Assembly (NCBI GenBank): GCA_046536675.1
Contig: JAWDMK010000001.1
Coordinates: 1-61,249, forward strand
DNA length: 61,249 bases
From: JAGDYD01 sp046536675
Lineage (GTDB): Archaea > Micrarchaeota > Micrarchaeia > Micrarchaeales > CABMGC01
Direction: 5' to 3'
The notes under the pieces are model-generated. The model saw only the letters and a list, made by a program, of their open reading frames with translations, searched no databases and was not told where the DNA came from. The translations under genes were made by a program, and so were the position numbers. This document shows, in pieces, positions 41,567 through 49,384 of this stretch (position 1 is the first letter of the stretch; each line of letters starts with the position of its first letter).

Positions 41567-42733
41567 TCAGTAAATCGCCTTTTCTAACAGTTTATTATAA
41601 ACATCCAATAACTTATCTGTTGCATTAGGTATAGAAAACTCTTTCGCCAGAGCAACAGTATTTCTCTTATATGCTTCAGAATTATTTAAAACCTTTTCTA
41701 TTTTTCTTGCGCATGCTTGGTAATCATTTGGTTTGAATTTTTCTCCTGTTTTACCATTCTTAATTATCTCCTTCAATGCAAGGAAGTTTGCACCAATAAC
41801 AGGTTTTCCGCAGGCCATCGCTTCTATAGCTACAACCCCTTGTGTCTCAAATGTAGAGGGCATGCAAAGCATATCAGAAGCAGCATAATAGCTTGGCAGC
41901 TCTTGATCAGGCACAAAACCCGCAAATTTTACATTATCTGCAATTCCTAGCCTTAGAGCAAGCATTTTGTAATGATCCATCGCAGGACCATGCCCAACAA
42001 TAAGATATGATATATCGTTTCTCTTTTTTGTGAGAAGTTTTGCCGCCTTAAGCATAACCTCTATCCTCTTCTCCTTACTTATTCTTCCCACATAAAGAAC
42101 AACATGCTCCTTAAGGTTATGTTTCTTCTTTATAGGCTCGCCCTCTACCTTTGTGTTGAATTTAGTTATGTCGACTCCGTTAGGCACGACAACTACGTTT
42201 GGTATCTTGTTTCTTTCCAATATTTCTTTTACTGTGTTTGAAGGGGCTGTTGTAACATCGCATCTTCTATAAAAGAATTTTGTATACTTCCACAAGTACT
42301 TGCCTGTAAATTTCTTGAGAAGCTTGTTTTTAGGATAGTACTCGTCAAGAATCTTTTTATTGTTTATAAATGTGTGGAAAGAACCAACTATAGGCAGCTT
42401 CATCACTCTCGCTATTGTGAGAGCTGTGAAACCCATAAAGAATGGTGTTTGGGCATGCATTATATCTATCTTCTCCTTTTGTAGCTTTAATACAGTATGA
42501 TACGGGAAGAAGGCTAGTTTATATTGAGGATATGGTTTGAAGCTTATTCCAGAGACTATGTGCACATGGCTATTTGAATATATTTTTTTAGATTTAGCAT
42601 CACCACTTGCAAAAATATACACATCATGCCCTCTCCTCTCAAGCTCTTTCTTAAAGCCAAGCATAGATGTTACCACGCCGTCGACAGCAGGCAGGTATGT
42701 ATCAGTATAGAACGCGATCTTAAGCTTATCCAT
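41567..42733 (-). CDS. Family 4 glycosyltransferase
   Basis: This 388-residue GT-B enzyme has an N-terminal domain with FYTDTYLPAVDGVVTSMLGF and HAQTPFFMGFTAL and a C-terminal domain with VLYVGRISKEKRIEVMLKA and the sugar-nucleotide motif MPSTFETQGVVAIEAMACGKPVIG. It is close to enzymes that glycosylate diacylglycerol or phosphatidylinositol-like lipids, suggesting glycolipid synthesis. It is far from the GT2/flippase cluster but may serve the same envelope. Confidence 0.9.
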   Translation of the reverse strand: MDKLKIAFYTDTYLPAVDGVVTSMLGFKKELERRGHDVYIFASGDAKSKKIYSNSHVHIVSGISFKPYPQYKLAFFPYHTVLKLQKEKIDIMHAQTPFFMGFTALTIARVMKLPIVGSFHTFINNKKILDEYYPKNKLLKKFTGKYLWKYTKFFYRRCDVTTAPSNTVKEILERNKIPNVVVVPNGVDITKFNTKVEGEPIKKKHNLKEHVVLYVGRISKEKRIEVMLKAAKLLTKKRNDISYLIVGHGPAMDHYKMLALRLGIADNVKFAGFVPDQELPSYYAASDMLCMPSTFETQGVVAIEAMACGKPVIGANFLALKEIIKNGKTGEKFKPNDYQACARKIEKVLNNSEAYKRNTVALAKEFSIPNATDKLLDVYNKLLEKAIY

Positions 42734-42794
42734 AGAACCAGTTCCTTCCTTTATTCCTATTTATCTACTAATTTTAAATAATTTAGCCTCTCAT

Positions 42795-42823
42795 CCCCTA
42801 TCTCACGAAAAGGGGACTTCCCC
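42795..42823. other. GC-rich element with two mutually exclusive hairpins
   Basis: Within an AT-rich divergent intergenic region, CCCCT (42795-42799) can pair with AGGGG (42811-42815), or GGGG (42812-42815) can pair with CCCC (42820-42823) across an ACTT loop. Both cannot form together. It lies upstream of both predicted flanking promoters, so it is either part of an independent small RNA or a DNA site. Strand unresolved. Confidence 0.4.
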
Positions 42824-42882
42824 AAGCAGAATTAAAATCGAAAGTGTTTTTATAATTTATATCACATATAATATTGATTTAG

Positions 42883-43383
42883 ATGATAAAATATTGGGAG
42901 TTTGAAGATGCACCTCTAAAGGAAAAGCTAAAGAACCCTAATGTTAGGGAGCTTGCCAAGATATATTTTGAAAATGAGACAAAGGCATATAGGTTTGCTA
43001 AAGCGCTTATTGAAGTAAAGAAGCACGGCGAGCTCAGGCTTAAGGATTGCGGCAAAGAATTACCACTTGCTACATGGAAGCGATATCTTGACTTTGGTGT
43101 TAATGTTGGTATATTGAAGCATGAGAACAATGCTTATTCATTTACAGACAGGTATTCAAAGCCATTGAGGAACATTGCTACTTATATAAAATCATGGATT
43201 GATTCGCAGAATATAGAAGATGTTGACACACTTTTTGCAAACGCCAAAACAGAGAAGCAGAAAAAGAGAGGTGGTAAGAAAGCCTTAGAGAATGAGAACA
43301 TGCAGGAAGAAAGCACATCAGGCGATTCAGACGATGAGCAAGACACAAATGCATCAACTTATGAGAATAAGACAGAGCAATAG
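42883..43383 (+). CDS. Winged-helix-like protein of unknown function
   Basis: A 166-residue protein. Residues 1-110 form a compact alpha/beta region with a probable winged-helix core (ELRLKDCGKELPLATWKRYLDFGVNVGILKHENNAYSF), and the last 50 residues are acidic, low-complexity and probably disordered (ENMQEESTSGDSDDEQD). No family recognised. TTTTTATAATTT about 30 nt upstream acts as a TATA box and the ATG has no obvious ribosome site. It converges with cysS with a 5-nt gap. Confidence 0.7.
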   Translation: MIKYWEFEDAPLKEKLKNPNVRELAKIYFENETKAYRFAKALIEVKKHGELRLKDCGKELPLATWKRYLDFGVNVGILKHENNAYSFTDRYSKPLRNIATYIKSWIDSQNIEDVDTLFANAKTEKQKKRGGKKALENENMQEESTSGDSDDEQDTNASTYENKTEQ

Positions 43384-43388
43384 CATAG

Positions 43389-44837
43389 CTACTTATAATG
43401 CCACTTAACGCCTGTCTTTGTATCCTCTATTATTATATTGTACTTTTCCTCTATCTCCTTTCTTATACGATCTGCCTTATCAAAATCTTTTTCTTTTCTC
43501 GCTCTTTCTCGCTCTTCTATAAGCTTCTCCACCTCATCTGGTAGCTTCTTCTCCTCCAGCTCTTTTTTAAAGTCAAGGCCAAGTATTGTATCAAAATCAA
43601 GCATTATCTCGATAACCTTCTTTGCCTCTTCTGCTCCGACCTTTCCCTCGCTTAGCCTTTTGTTTTCATAACTTATAAGTGCATGCATTTCTTTAAGCGC
43701 ATTTGGTGTGTTCAAATCATTGTTTAGCTCTTCGAAGAACTGCCTGTGGAATTTCTCCAGCTCCTTTTCAACATCTTTGCCAAACTCCTTCTCCTCCTTC
43801 ACCGCGTTCATCTCCCTTATGAAATTATAAATGCCCTTGAGCGTCTTATCTGCATTTTCAAGAGCTTCAAAGGTGAAGTTTTGCTGGCTTCTGTAGTGGC
43901 TAGATAACAGGAAAAATCTTAGCGATAGTGGTGAGTAACCTTTGTCTATTATATCTTGCACTGTGTATATGTTTCCAAGCGACTTTGCCATCTTCATATT
44001 GTTTACTGTTAGGAAAGAAACATGTATCCAATAGTTTACAAACTTCTTGCCTGTTGCTGCTTCTGACTGGGCTATTTCATTTGTGTGGTGTATTGGTATA
44101 TGATCTATGCCACCACAATGAATGTCAAAATGTTCACCAAGATACTTCATACTCATTGCACTGCACTCTATATGCCAGCCTGGAAAGCCACGCCCCCATT
44201 CAGAATCCCATACCATCTCTTTCTCATCGCCTTTTGCAAAGCGCCATACCGCAAAGTCTGTTGTATTCTTTATGCCTGCAGCCCTCTCAACCCTTGCACC
44301 AGCCTTAAGGTACTTGTTAAGCTCATCGAAGCTCATGCCTGTAAGCTTGCCATAATCTTTAAACTTAGAGGTATCATAGTAAATACCTGTAGAGACCTTG
44401 TATAAGTAGCCCTTCTCGTCAAGCTTTTTTATAAGAGCAAGCATATCATTTATGTGCTCAGTGGCCCTTGGCATAACATCTGGCATTATTATATTGAGCC
44501 TCTTTATATCTTTCACAAAAGCCTCTTCGTAAAATCTTGCCACTTCATATGCGCTCTTATGCTCCTTTCTTGCTTCTAGCTTTATTTTATCCTCACCTAT
44601 ATTTGAATCTCCAACAAGATGTCCGACGTCTGTTATATTCATCACATGCTTTACCTTGTAGCCGTTGTGGAGCAGTGTTCTTTTCAGAATATCTTCCTGC
44701 ACATATGTTCGCATATTACCTATGTGTGCAAACCAGTATACTGTAGGGCCGCATGTATACATTCCAACGCTCCCTTTCTTTATGCTTCTAAAAGGCTGTA
44801 TTTTGTGTCCAAGTGTATTATATAACTTAAGAACCAT
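43389..44837 (-). CDS. cysS: Cysteinyl-tRNA synthetase
   Basis: This class I synthetase of 482 residues has MYTCGPTVYWFAHIGNMRTYV (HIGN motif with the first zinc-binding Cys), the zinc-site region GWHIECSAM and HCGGIDHIPIHH, and MAKSLGN as the KMSKS equivalent near residue 270, followed by the anticodon-binding helical domain. It charges tRNA-Cys with cysteine, so this organism need not depend on the SepRS/SepCysS route. It begins 4 nt after the surface protein gene on the same strand. Confidence 0.96.
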   Translation of the reverse strand: MVLKLYNTLGHKIQPFRSIKKGSVGMYTCGPTVYWFAHIGNMRTYVQEDILKRTLLHNGYKVKHVMNITDVGHLVGDSNIGEDKIKLEARKEHKSAYEVARFYEEAFVKDIKRLNIIMPDVMPRATEHINDMLALIKKLDEKGYLYKVSTGIYYDTSKFKDYGKLTGMSFDELNKYLKAGARVERAAGIKNTTDFAVWRFAKGDEKEMVWDSEWGRGFPGWHIECSAMSMKYLGEHFDIHCGGIDHIPIHHTNEIAQSEAATGKKFVNYWIHVSFLTVNNMKMAKSLGNIYTVQDIIDKGYSPLSLRFFLLSSHYRSQQNFTFEALENADKTLKGIYNFIREMNAVKEEKEFGKDVEKELEKFHRQFFEELNNDLNTPNALKEMHALISYENKRLSEGKVGAEEAKKVIEIMLDFDTILGLDFKKELEEKKLPDEVEKLIEERERARKEKDFDKADRIRKEIEEKYNIIIEDTKTGVKWHYK

Positions 44838-44841
44838 CGCA

Positions 44842-45609
44842 TCAACTTACTATCTGCTGATTCACAACGATGCCAGGTGTTTGTATTGGAACAGCGCTCT
44901 GATAAAAGTCGCCCACAGCTATATAGTCAAGCCTATTTACAACAGTGCCAACCACATTTGCAACTACTCTAACGCTTACATTCTGGCACATAAACATTGC
45001 AATAGGTATGCTTGCATTTTCGAATTGGCTTGTTGGATAAAGATTGCCTGGTGCATTGTAGGTATTGTAATGCGTTATTATTACAGGCTTGCCGTCCTTT
45101 ATTATCTCAATATATAGCTGTGCGTTATAAGGTGAAATTATTTTGAAGTTAAGATAAGGCAATACAACCTTGAATGGCTTTGAGGTAAGATTTCCTGTCT
45201 GTAAGGTAAGGCCGCAATGATACGTTGTTGCAAAGAAATTGCCGTCGTAGCCCATCCATGTTGTGTTATAATAGCATGAATTGTTGTTAGCCCATGTAAT
45301 ATTTAGTGGTGCACTTCCAAAACCATAGCCTGTTAAGTTCCAACCTTCGTATGTGCCTGTAGAGAAATTGCCGTTTTCCAAGGCCAATGTTTTATTTGAT
45401 GATAAGCAGCTACCAATAGGAGGTATCGTTGTTGTTGTGCTAGTTAGATTTTTATTATTAATAATGGTGGTAGTCAAGGATGAGGTTGTTGATGCTATTG
45501 TAGTGGTTGTTGTTATATGCTTGCCGTACCCTATGTGCAAGTACCAGAGCAGGAATATTATTATAAGGAAAATGCCTATCAATAAATAAGCTATGGCTCC
45601 TTTATGCAT
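44842..45609 (-). CDS. Membrane-anchored surface protein with dense N-glycosylation sequons
   Basis: A 255-residue protein with an N-terminal membrane anchor (about 5-25), a Thr/Ser-rich linker (about 32-65, with runs of threonine) and an all-beta ectodomain of about 180 residues with four cysteines. Ten N-x-S/T sequons occur, from residue 54 onwards (NLT, NKT, NFS, NLT, NIT, NNS, NTT, NLT, NAS, NVS). The ectodomain layout resembles carbohydrate-binding jelly-roll domains, but I cannot name a family. A TATA box (TTTTTATATG on the minus strand) precedes the gene, back to back with the eL41-like gene. Confidence 0.8.
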   Translation of the reverse strand: MHKGAIAYLLIGIFLIIIFLLWYLHIGYGKHITTTTTIASTTSSLTTTIINNKNLTSTTTTIPPIGSCLSSNKTLALENGNFSTGTYEGWNLTGYGFGSAPLNITWANNNSCYYNTTWMGYDGNFFATTYHCGLTLQTGNLTSKPFKVVLPYLNFKIISPYNAQLYIEIIKDGKPVIITHYNTYNAPGNLYPTSQFENASIPIAMFMCQNVSVRVVANVVGTVVNRLDYIAVGDFYQSAVPIQTPGIVVNQQIVS

Positions 45610-45647
45610 ATAAGCACCAAATAGATTTGGCTATCAACATATAAAAA

Positions 45648-45657
45648 TCTTATATAC
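45648..45657 (+). promoter_or_regulatory. TATA box of the eL41-like gene
   Basis: TCTTATATAC predicts a transcript start near 45678, 14 nt before the ATG and just before the GGTG ribosome site. It is back to back with the TATA box of the divergent surface protein gene. Confidence 0.55.
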
Positions 45658-45691
45658 TAAATATTCTTGCGATAATTTGTATGGTGTTTTA

Positions 45692-45805
45692 ATGGGAAGT
45701 ATACCTAGAAAATGGAAAAAGAAAGGAAGAATGCGCTGGAAGTGGGTAAAGAAGAGAAGAAGAAGATTAAAGAGAGCGCAGAAGAGAAGGGTCGGTAAGC
45801 TCTAG
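45692..45805 (+). CDS. Ribosomal protein eL41-like peptide
   Basis: A 37-codon gene encoding an extremely basic peptide. Its C-terminal 24 residues start M-R-W-K-W and run through K-K-R-R-R-R-L-K-R to the end, matching the single-helix eL41 pattern (M-R-A-K-W-R-K-K-R-M-R-R-L-K-R in eukaryotes). ATG 45692 is preceded by GGTG at five nucleotides, and a TATA box sits about 40 nt upstream. An internal ATG at 45731 would give a product of exactly classical eL41 length. The gene overlaps the convergent Bud32 stop by 4 bp. eL41 bridges the ribosomal subunits in eukaryotes. Confidence 0.75.
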   Translation: MGSIPRKWKKKGRMRWKWVKKRRRRLKRAQKRRVGKL

Positions 45806-46389
45806 GTAAGGGTTCTTATCTGGTATCTGCCACGCTTCTCTATTTCGACAAGCTTTCTGAATACATCGCTTGATCCTCTATAGGCTTTAGCATAGGAATC
45901 TGCAAGCACCTTATATTGCTTCTCATTTAGAGAGCGCTTCATCAAAAGCAAGTCTATCGCCTTTTCTTCTATACTTTTGCTTATCTCTGCTAATCCAAAA
46001 TCTATCACATAAACAGTATTTTTGCTTACAATTATGTTTGCAGGGGTAAAATCACCATGTGCAATATCAGCGTTGTGCATTTTAGCAAGAAGAAGACCTG
46101 CTTGCCTTAGTAGATATTGGCTCTTCTTTACGTCGCGTAGTAGTTTTCCTTCAAGATAGCTCATATAGATTGAGAATTTTCCAACGCTAATAAGCCTTGG
46201 TGTTTTAACTCCAGCCTCAAATGCCCTATATAAAATCCTAGCCTCGTTCCTAGTTCTTGCAAGCCTAAGCTTTTCATCTAAGCTCGCCTCTCTATACTCT
46301 TTTTTAATCCTCTCTTTTACTACTAATCGCTCGCCAAATATTTCTTGCATGTATATTTTTGCCTCTGCTCCCTCACTCAGTAGCTTCAA
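45802..46389 (-). CDS. bud32: Bud32 protein kinase/ATPase (KEOPS subunit)
   Basis: This minimal 195-residue RIO-like kinase fold has VVKERIKKEYREASLDEKLRLARTRNEARIL (nucleotide site and alpha C), the catalytic loop HGDFTPANIIV and the metal motif VIDFGLAEIS. Bud32 works with Kae1, Cgi121 and Pcc1 in KEOPS to make t6A37 on tRNA. Here it is a separate gene overlapping kae1 by 4 bp; in many euryarchaea the two are fused. Confidence 0.95.
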   Translation of the reverse strand: MKLLSEGAEAKIYMQEIFGERLVVKERIKKEYREASLDEKLRLARTRNEARILYRAFEAGVKTPRLISVGKFSIYMSYLEGKLLRDVKKSQYLLRQAGLLLAKMHNADIAHGDFTPANIIVSKNTVYVIDFGLAEISKSIEEKAIDLLLMKRSLNEKQYKVLADSYAKAYRGSSDVFRKLVEIEKRGRYQIRTLT

Positions 46390-47360
46390 GGAACCACCGC
46401 CTTTTCAATCCTATACCTTTGCTCTATGCCACATTCTTCTATCTTGCTAGTATAACCACTCTTAATAAGCCTTTCTGCGACATATGCAATCATTGCTCCA
46501 TTATCTCCGTTGAACTCATTTGGTGCAAAGCCAAACTTCACATTATGCTCTTTGGCTATTTTGCCTAGCATCTCCTTAAGCCTCGTACTTTGCGCAACAC
46601 CACCACAAACACAAAGCTCCCTGCTTTTTGTAAGTAGAAGTGCCCTCTCTGTCGCCTCGCATATCATGCTAAAAGCAGTCTCTTGCAGAGAGTAACAAAG
46701 GTCTTTATTGCTTACTTTTCCTATAAGCTTTTTCGCATAAGTCAGAAGGCCTGTAAATGCAAAGTCCATGCCCTTTACAGTATATGGCATTTCTATATAT
46801 TTCCCACCTTTTGCTTCTTTCTCAATGCTAGAGCCCCATGCAGGAACAAGTTTGAGCTCTCTTGCAAATGAATCAAGCATGTTTCCAATGCCTATATCGA
46901 GCGTTTCTCCAAGAACGTGGTAATGTCGATAAGGCTTGTCAACAAGCTTTAATATTTGTGAATTGCCGCCACTTACATAAAGTGCAAGCGGATCATTTAA
47001 ACCTGCGACATGCTTAGTTATCTCTATATGCCCCACCCCGTGGTTTACTTGTGTTATTGGTATAGCAAACTTATTTGCTATTGTCTTTGCAGCTAGCTCA
47101 CCAACTTGAAGGCAAGGCCCTATACCCGGTCCACGCGTATAACCTATGCCTTCTATTTGTTTTAAGCTTATACCGGCTTTCTTCAAAGAATATTCTATAA
47201 CCTTGCTAACATTCTCTATATGGAATTCAGCCACTTTAGAAGGTATCATTCCTCCACTTCCTACATCGTATGAAATCTTTTCATTAGCAAGTATCTCCCC
47301 ATCTCTTACTATGCCTACCCCCAGCGTATGCGCACTGCTTTCTATTCCCATTACAAGCAT
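46386..47360 (-). CDS. kae1: Kae1 (tRNA N6-threonylcarbamoyladenosine synthase)
   Basis: This ASKHA-fold catalytic subunit of KEOPS, of about 324 residues, has LVMGIESSAHTLGVGIV at the N-terminus, the metal-binding VNHGVGHIEI (HxxxH), ALYVSGGNSQIL, GETLDIGIGNMLD and FNGDNGAM. It transfers the threonylcarbamoyl group to A37 of ANN-decoding tRNAs. Start ATG 47360 aligns with homologues; an in-frame ATG at 47405 would add 15 AT-coded residues. bud32 overlaps the stop. Confidence 0.95.
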   Translation of the reverse strand: MLVMGIESSAHTLGVGIVRDGEILANEKISYDVGSGGMIPSKVAEFHIENVSKVIEYSLKKAGISLKQIEGIGYTRGPGIGPCLQVGELAAKTIANKFAIPITQVNHGVGHIEITKHVAGLNDPLALYVSGGNSQILKLVDKPYRHYHVLGETLDIGIGNMLDSFARELKLVPAWGSSIEKEAKGGKYIEMPYTVKGMDFAFTGLLTYAKKLIGKVSNKDLCYSLQETAFSMICEATERALLLTKSRELCVCGGVAQSTRLKEMLGKIAKEHNVKFGFAPNEFNGDNGAMIAYVAERLIKSGYTSKIEECGIEQRYRIEKAVVP

Positions 47361-47500
47361 GATAATATCTTTAAATTCAAAATTTAAAATCTTGTTGAAT
47401 AACAAAATTTTTGTAAGTTTATTAATTTCTACTAGTTGTAAATACGTGATACGATAGAAAAAGAAGTTTTGAAACCTTTAAAGGCTAAAAGAGGAGAGTG

Positions 47501-47567
47501 ATGAGAAGAAAAAACAACTTCTTATACTTCGGCTAACATGTAGACGGTGCATAAAAGGAAGTATAAG
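47501..47567 (+). other. Structured intergenic element: short ORF plus 10-bp stem-loop upstream of the RNA polymerase operon
   Basis: CTTATACTTC (47521-47530) and GAAGTATAAG (47558-47567) are perfect inverted repeats, extendable by one pair. The 27-nt loop between them can form a smaller ATGTA/TGCAT hairpin. An 11-codon ORF (47501-47536), preceded by GAGGAG, ends within the stem-loop. The element lies upstream of the likely rpoH TATA box, so it may be an independent small RNA, or a leader if transcription starts earlier. Confidence 0.45.
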
Positions 47568-47598
47568 ATTTGATATAAATATTTATAAATGTTATTGC

Positions 47599-47610
47599 TC
47601 AATATAAATA
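47599..47610 (+). promoter_or_regulatory. Probable TATA box of the RNA polymerase operon
   Basis: TCAATATAAATA predicts transcription near 47630, about 20 nt before the GGTGG ribosome site of rpoH. A second candidate, ATATTTATAAAT, lies about 20 nt further upstream. Confidence 0.5.
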
Positions 47611-47657
47611 GAGCCTGTATGTGTATTCTTAGCGAGCGCTCATTTTAGGTGGATGTC

Positions 47658-47900
47658 TTGGTAGAAGAAACGGAGCACATATTAGTACCAGTTCATGAGT
47701 TATTAACAGATGTTGAGGCTAAGAAAGTTTTAGAAGAGTTGCGTGTAAATAAGGAAGATCTACCTAAAATATTCGAGAGCGACCCGCAAGCCAAAAAATT
47801 AGGTGCTAAACCAGGTCAGATTATAAAGATATATAGAAAAGATCCACCCTTCCAAGCTAAAAATAAATACGTATACTACAGGCTTGTTGTAAAGGGTTGA
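47658..47900 (+). CDS. rpoH: DNA-directed RNA polymerase subunit H
   Basis: This protein of about 80 residues is the Rpb5 C-terminal domain homologue: EHILVPVHELLTDVEAKKVLEELRVNKEDLPKIFESDPQAKKLGAKPGQIIKI and a final YYRLVV strand. In archaea H sits in the lower jaw of the polymerase and precedes B, as here. TTG 47658 is spaced five bases after GGTGG and is preferred; GTG 47649 would add three residues and overlap the ribosome site. Confidence 0.95.
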   Translation: MVEETEHILVPVHELLTDVEAKKVLEELRVNKEDLPKIFESDPQAKKLGAKPGQIIKIYRKDPPFQAKNKYVYYRLVVKG

Positions 47901-47903
47901 TTT

Positions 47904-49373
47904 ATGGCGAACGAGATACTCGAAGCATATTTGAGCTCAGCTTCTCTAGTCCAGCAGCAGATAGAGAGCTTCAACAGATTTTTAGATTTTGGTATTCAGC
48001 GTGTTATAGCAAAACAAGGTTCGATACAGCCAAACATAGAAGATTTTTCACTAAAGCTAGGCAGAGTTAGGCTTGAGAAACCTTCAATAATAGAAGCAGA
48101 CAGTTCAAGGCGCAGCATAATGCCTAATGAGGCAAGGCTAAGAAATCTTACATACGCAGCGCCAATATTCCTAGAGTTTATACCTGTTATAAGAGGTATA
48201 GAGAAAGAGGCATCGTATGGCGAAGTTTTCATAGGAGAGCTGCCTGTAATGGTAAGAAGTAATCTCTGCCATATGAAGAATATGCCAAGGGACCAGCTTA
48301 TAAAGAGTGGCGAAGATCCTGATGATCCAGGTGGCTATTTCATAATAAAAGGTACAGAGCGTGTTCTTATAGGCTTAGAAGATCTTGCACCAAACAGGAT
48401 AATTACAGCAAAGGAAAAAGGTGGCACAGAAGTTACAAGTAAAATCTTCTCTACTGTCGGCACATTTAGGGCAAGGTGCGCCGTATCAAGAAATCAGCGT
48501 GGCTCATTTGTTGTAAACTTCCCGAATGGACCTAAAAATACAGAGCTTATACTTTTACTAAGGGCTCTCGGCCTTACAATAAATGATATAATTAAGCAGA
48601 TCGAATCCATACAGGCTGTTAAGAATGACTTTGTCTACAATATAGAGGGCAGCGAAGCAAATGATATTGGACCATCAGAAGCTATACTGAAGATAGGAAA
48701 AGAGGCAGCGCCAGGACAAGCTGAAGACTATCAGAGGAAGCGCGCAGAAACAATATTAGACAATTACTTGCTCCCTCATATAGGCATTACCCCTGAAGAT
48801 AGAAAGGAAAAAGGAAAATATCTTATCGAAGCAGCGAAAAGAGCCTCGCTCGTTGCTAATAAATATCTTAAACAAGATGACAAAGACCATTATGCAAACA
48901 AGAGGCTAAAGCTTGCTGGCGACCTAATGGAAGAGCTTTTTGCTTATGCCTTCAAGTTTTTCGTAAAAGATGTTAAGTACCAGATAGAAAGAACAAGTGC
49001 GCGTGGAAGGAGAATGAGCATACAAACTATAGTGAGCTCAGATACGCTCACTGAAAAAATCCTATATGCGATGGGTACAGGCACGTGGGTTGCGGGCCAG
49101 ACTGGCGTATCGCAGGTTCTTGACAGAACAAATCTGATGAGCACATATGCTCATTTAAGGCGTGTAAAGTCGCCGCTTGCAAAGAAGCACCCTCACTTTA
49201 GAGCTAGGGACGTTCACGGAACACAGTGGGGCAAGATATGCCCTTCCGAATCTCCAGAAGGCCAAGAGGTAGGACTTACAAAATATCTTTCAATGATGGC
49301 AAAAGTAACAATAGGTGCTGATGAAAAGTTCACAGAAGATAAGTTAAAGGAGCTTGGCTTGAAGAAGGATTAA
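47904..49373 (+). CDS. rpoB2: DNA-directed RNA polymerase subunit B'' (N-terminal half of B)
   Basis: This 489-residue protein is the N-terminal half of the second-largest subunit (protrusion, lobe and fork). It includes EFIPVIRGIEKEASYGEVFIGELPVMVRS, DPGGYFIIKGTERVLIGLE and, near the end, KSPLAKKHPHFRARDVHGTQWGKICPSESPEGQEVGLTKYLS. The split of B into B'' and B' is seen in methanogens, Archaeoglobus and haloarchaea, and shows that this lineage also has the split. The stop is 11 nt before rpoB1. Confidence 0.97.
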   Translation: MANEILEAYLSSASLVQQQIESFNRFLDFGIQRVIAKQGSIQPNIEDFSLKLGRVRLEKPSIIEADSSRRSIMPNEARLRNLTYAAPIFLEFIPVIRGIEKEASYGEVFIGELPVMVRSNLCHMKNMPRDQLIKSGEDPDDPGGYFIIKGTERVLIGLEDLAPNRIITAKEKGGTEVTSKIFSTVGTFRARCAVSRNQRGSFVVNFPNGPKNTELILLLRALGLTINDIIKQIESIQAVKNDFVYNIEGSEANDIGPSEAILKIGKEAAPGQAEDYQRKRAETILDNYLLPHIGITPEDRKEKGKYLIEAAKRASLVANKYLKQDDKDHYANKRLKLAGDLMEELFAYAFKFFVKDVKYQIERTSARGRRMSIQTIVSSDTLTEKILYAMGTGTWVAGQTGVSQVLDRTNLMSTYAHLRRVKSPLAKKHPHFRARDVHGTQWGKICPSESPEGQEVGLTKYLSMMAKVTIGADEKFTEDKLKELGLKKD

Positions 49374-49384
49374 TAGGTGGTGTT

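Noticed and set aside
45681..45692. ATG at 45681 as a start for the small basic gene
   Set aside because: It meets a stop after two further codons; the GGTG within it serves as the ribosome site for ATG 45692.
47521..47567. The stem-loop as an H/ACA guide RNA
   Set aside because: No ACA or equivalent follows the lower stem and no kink-turn is visible in the upper part.
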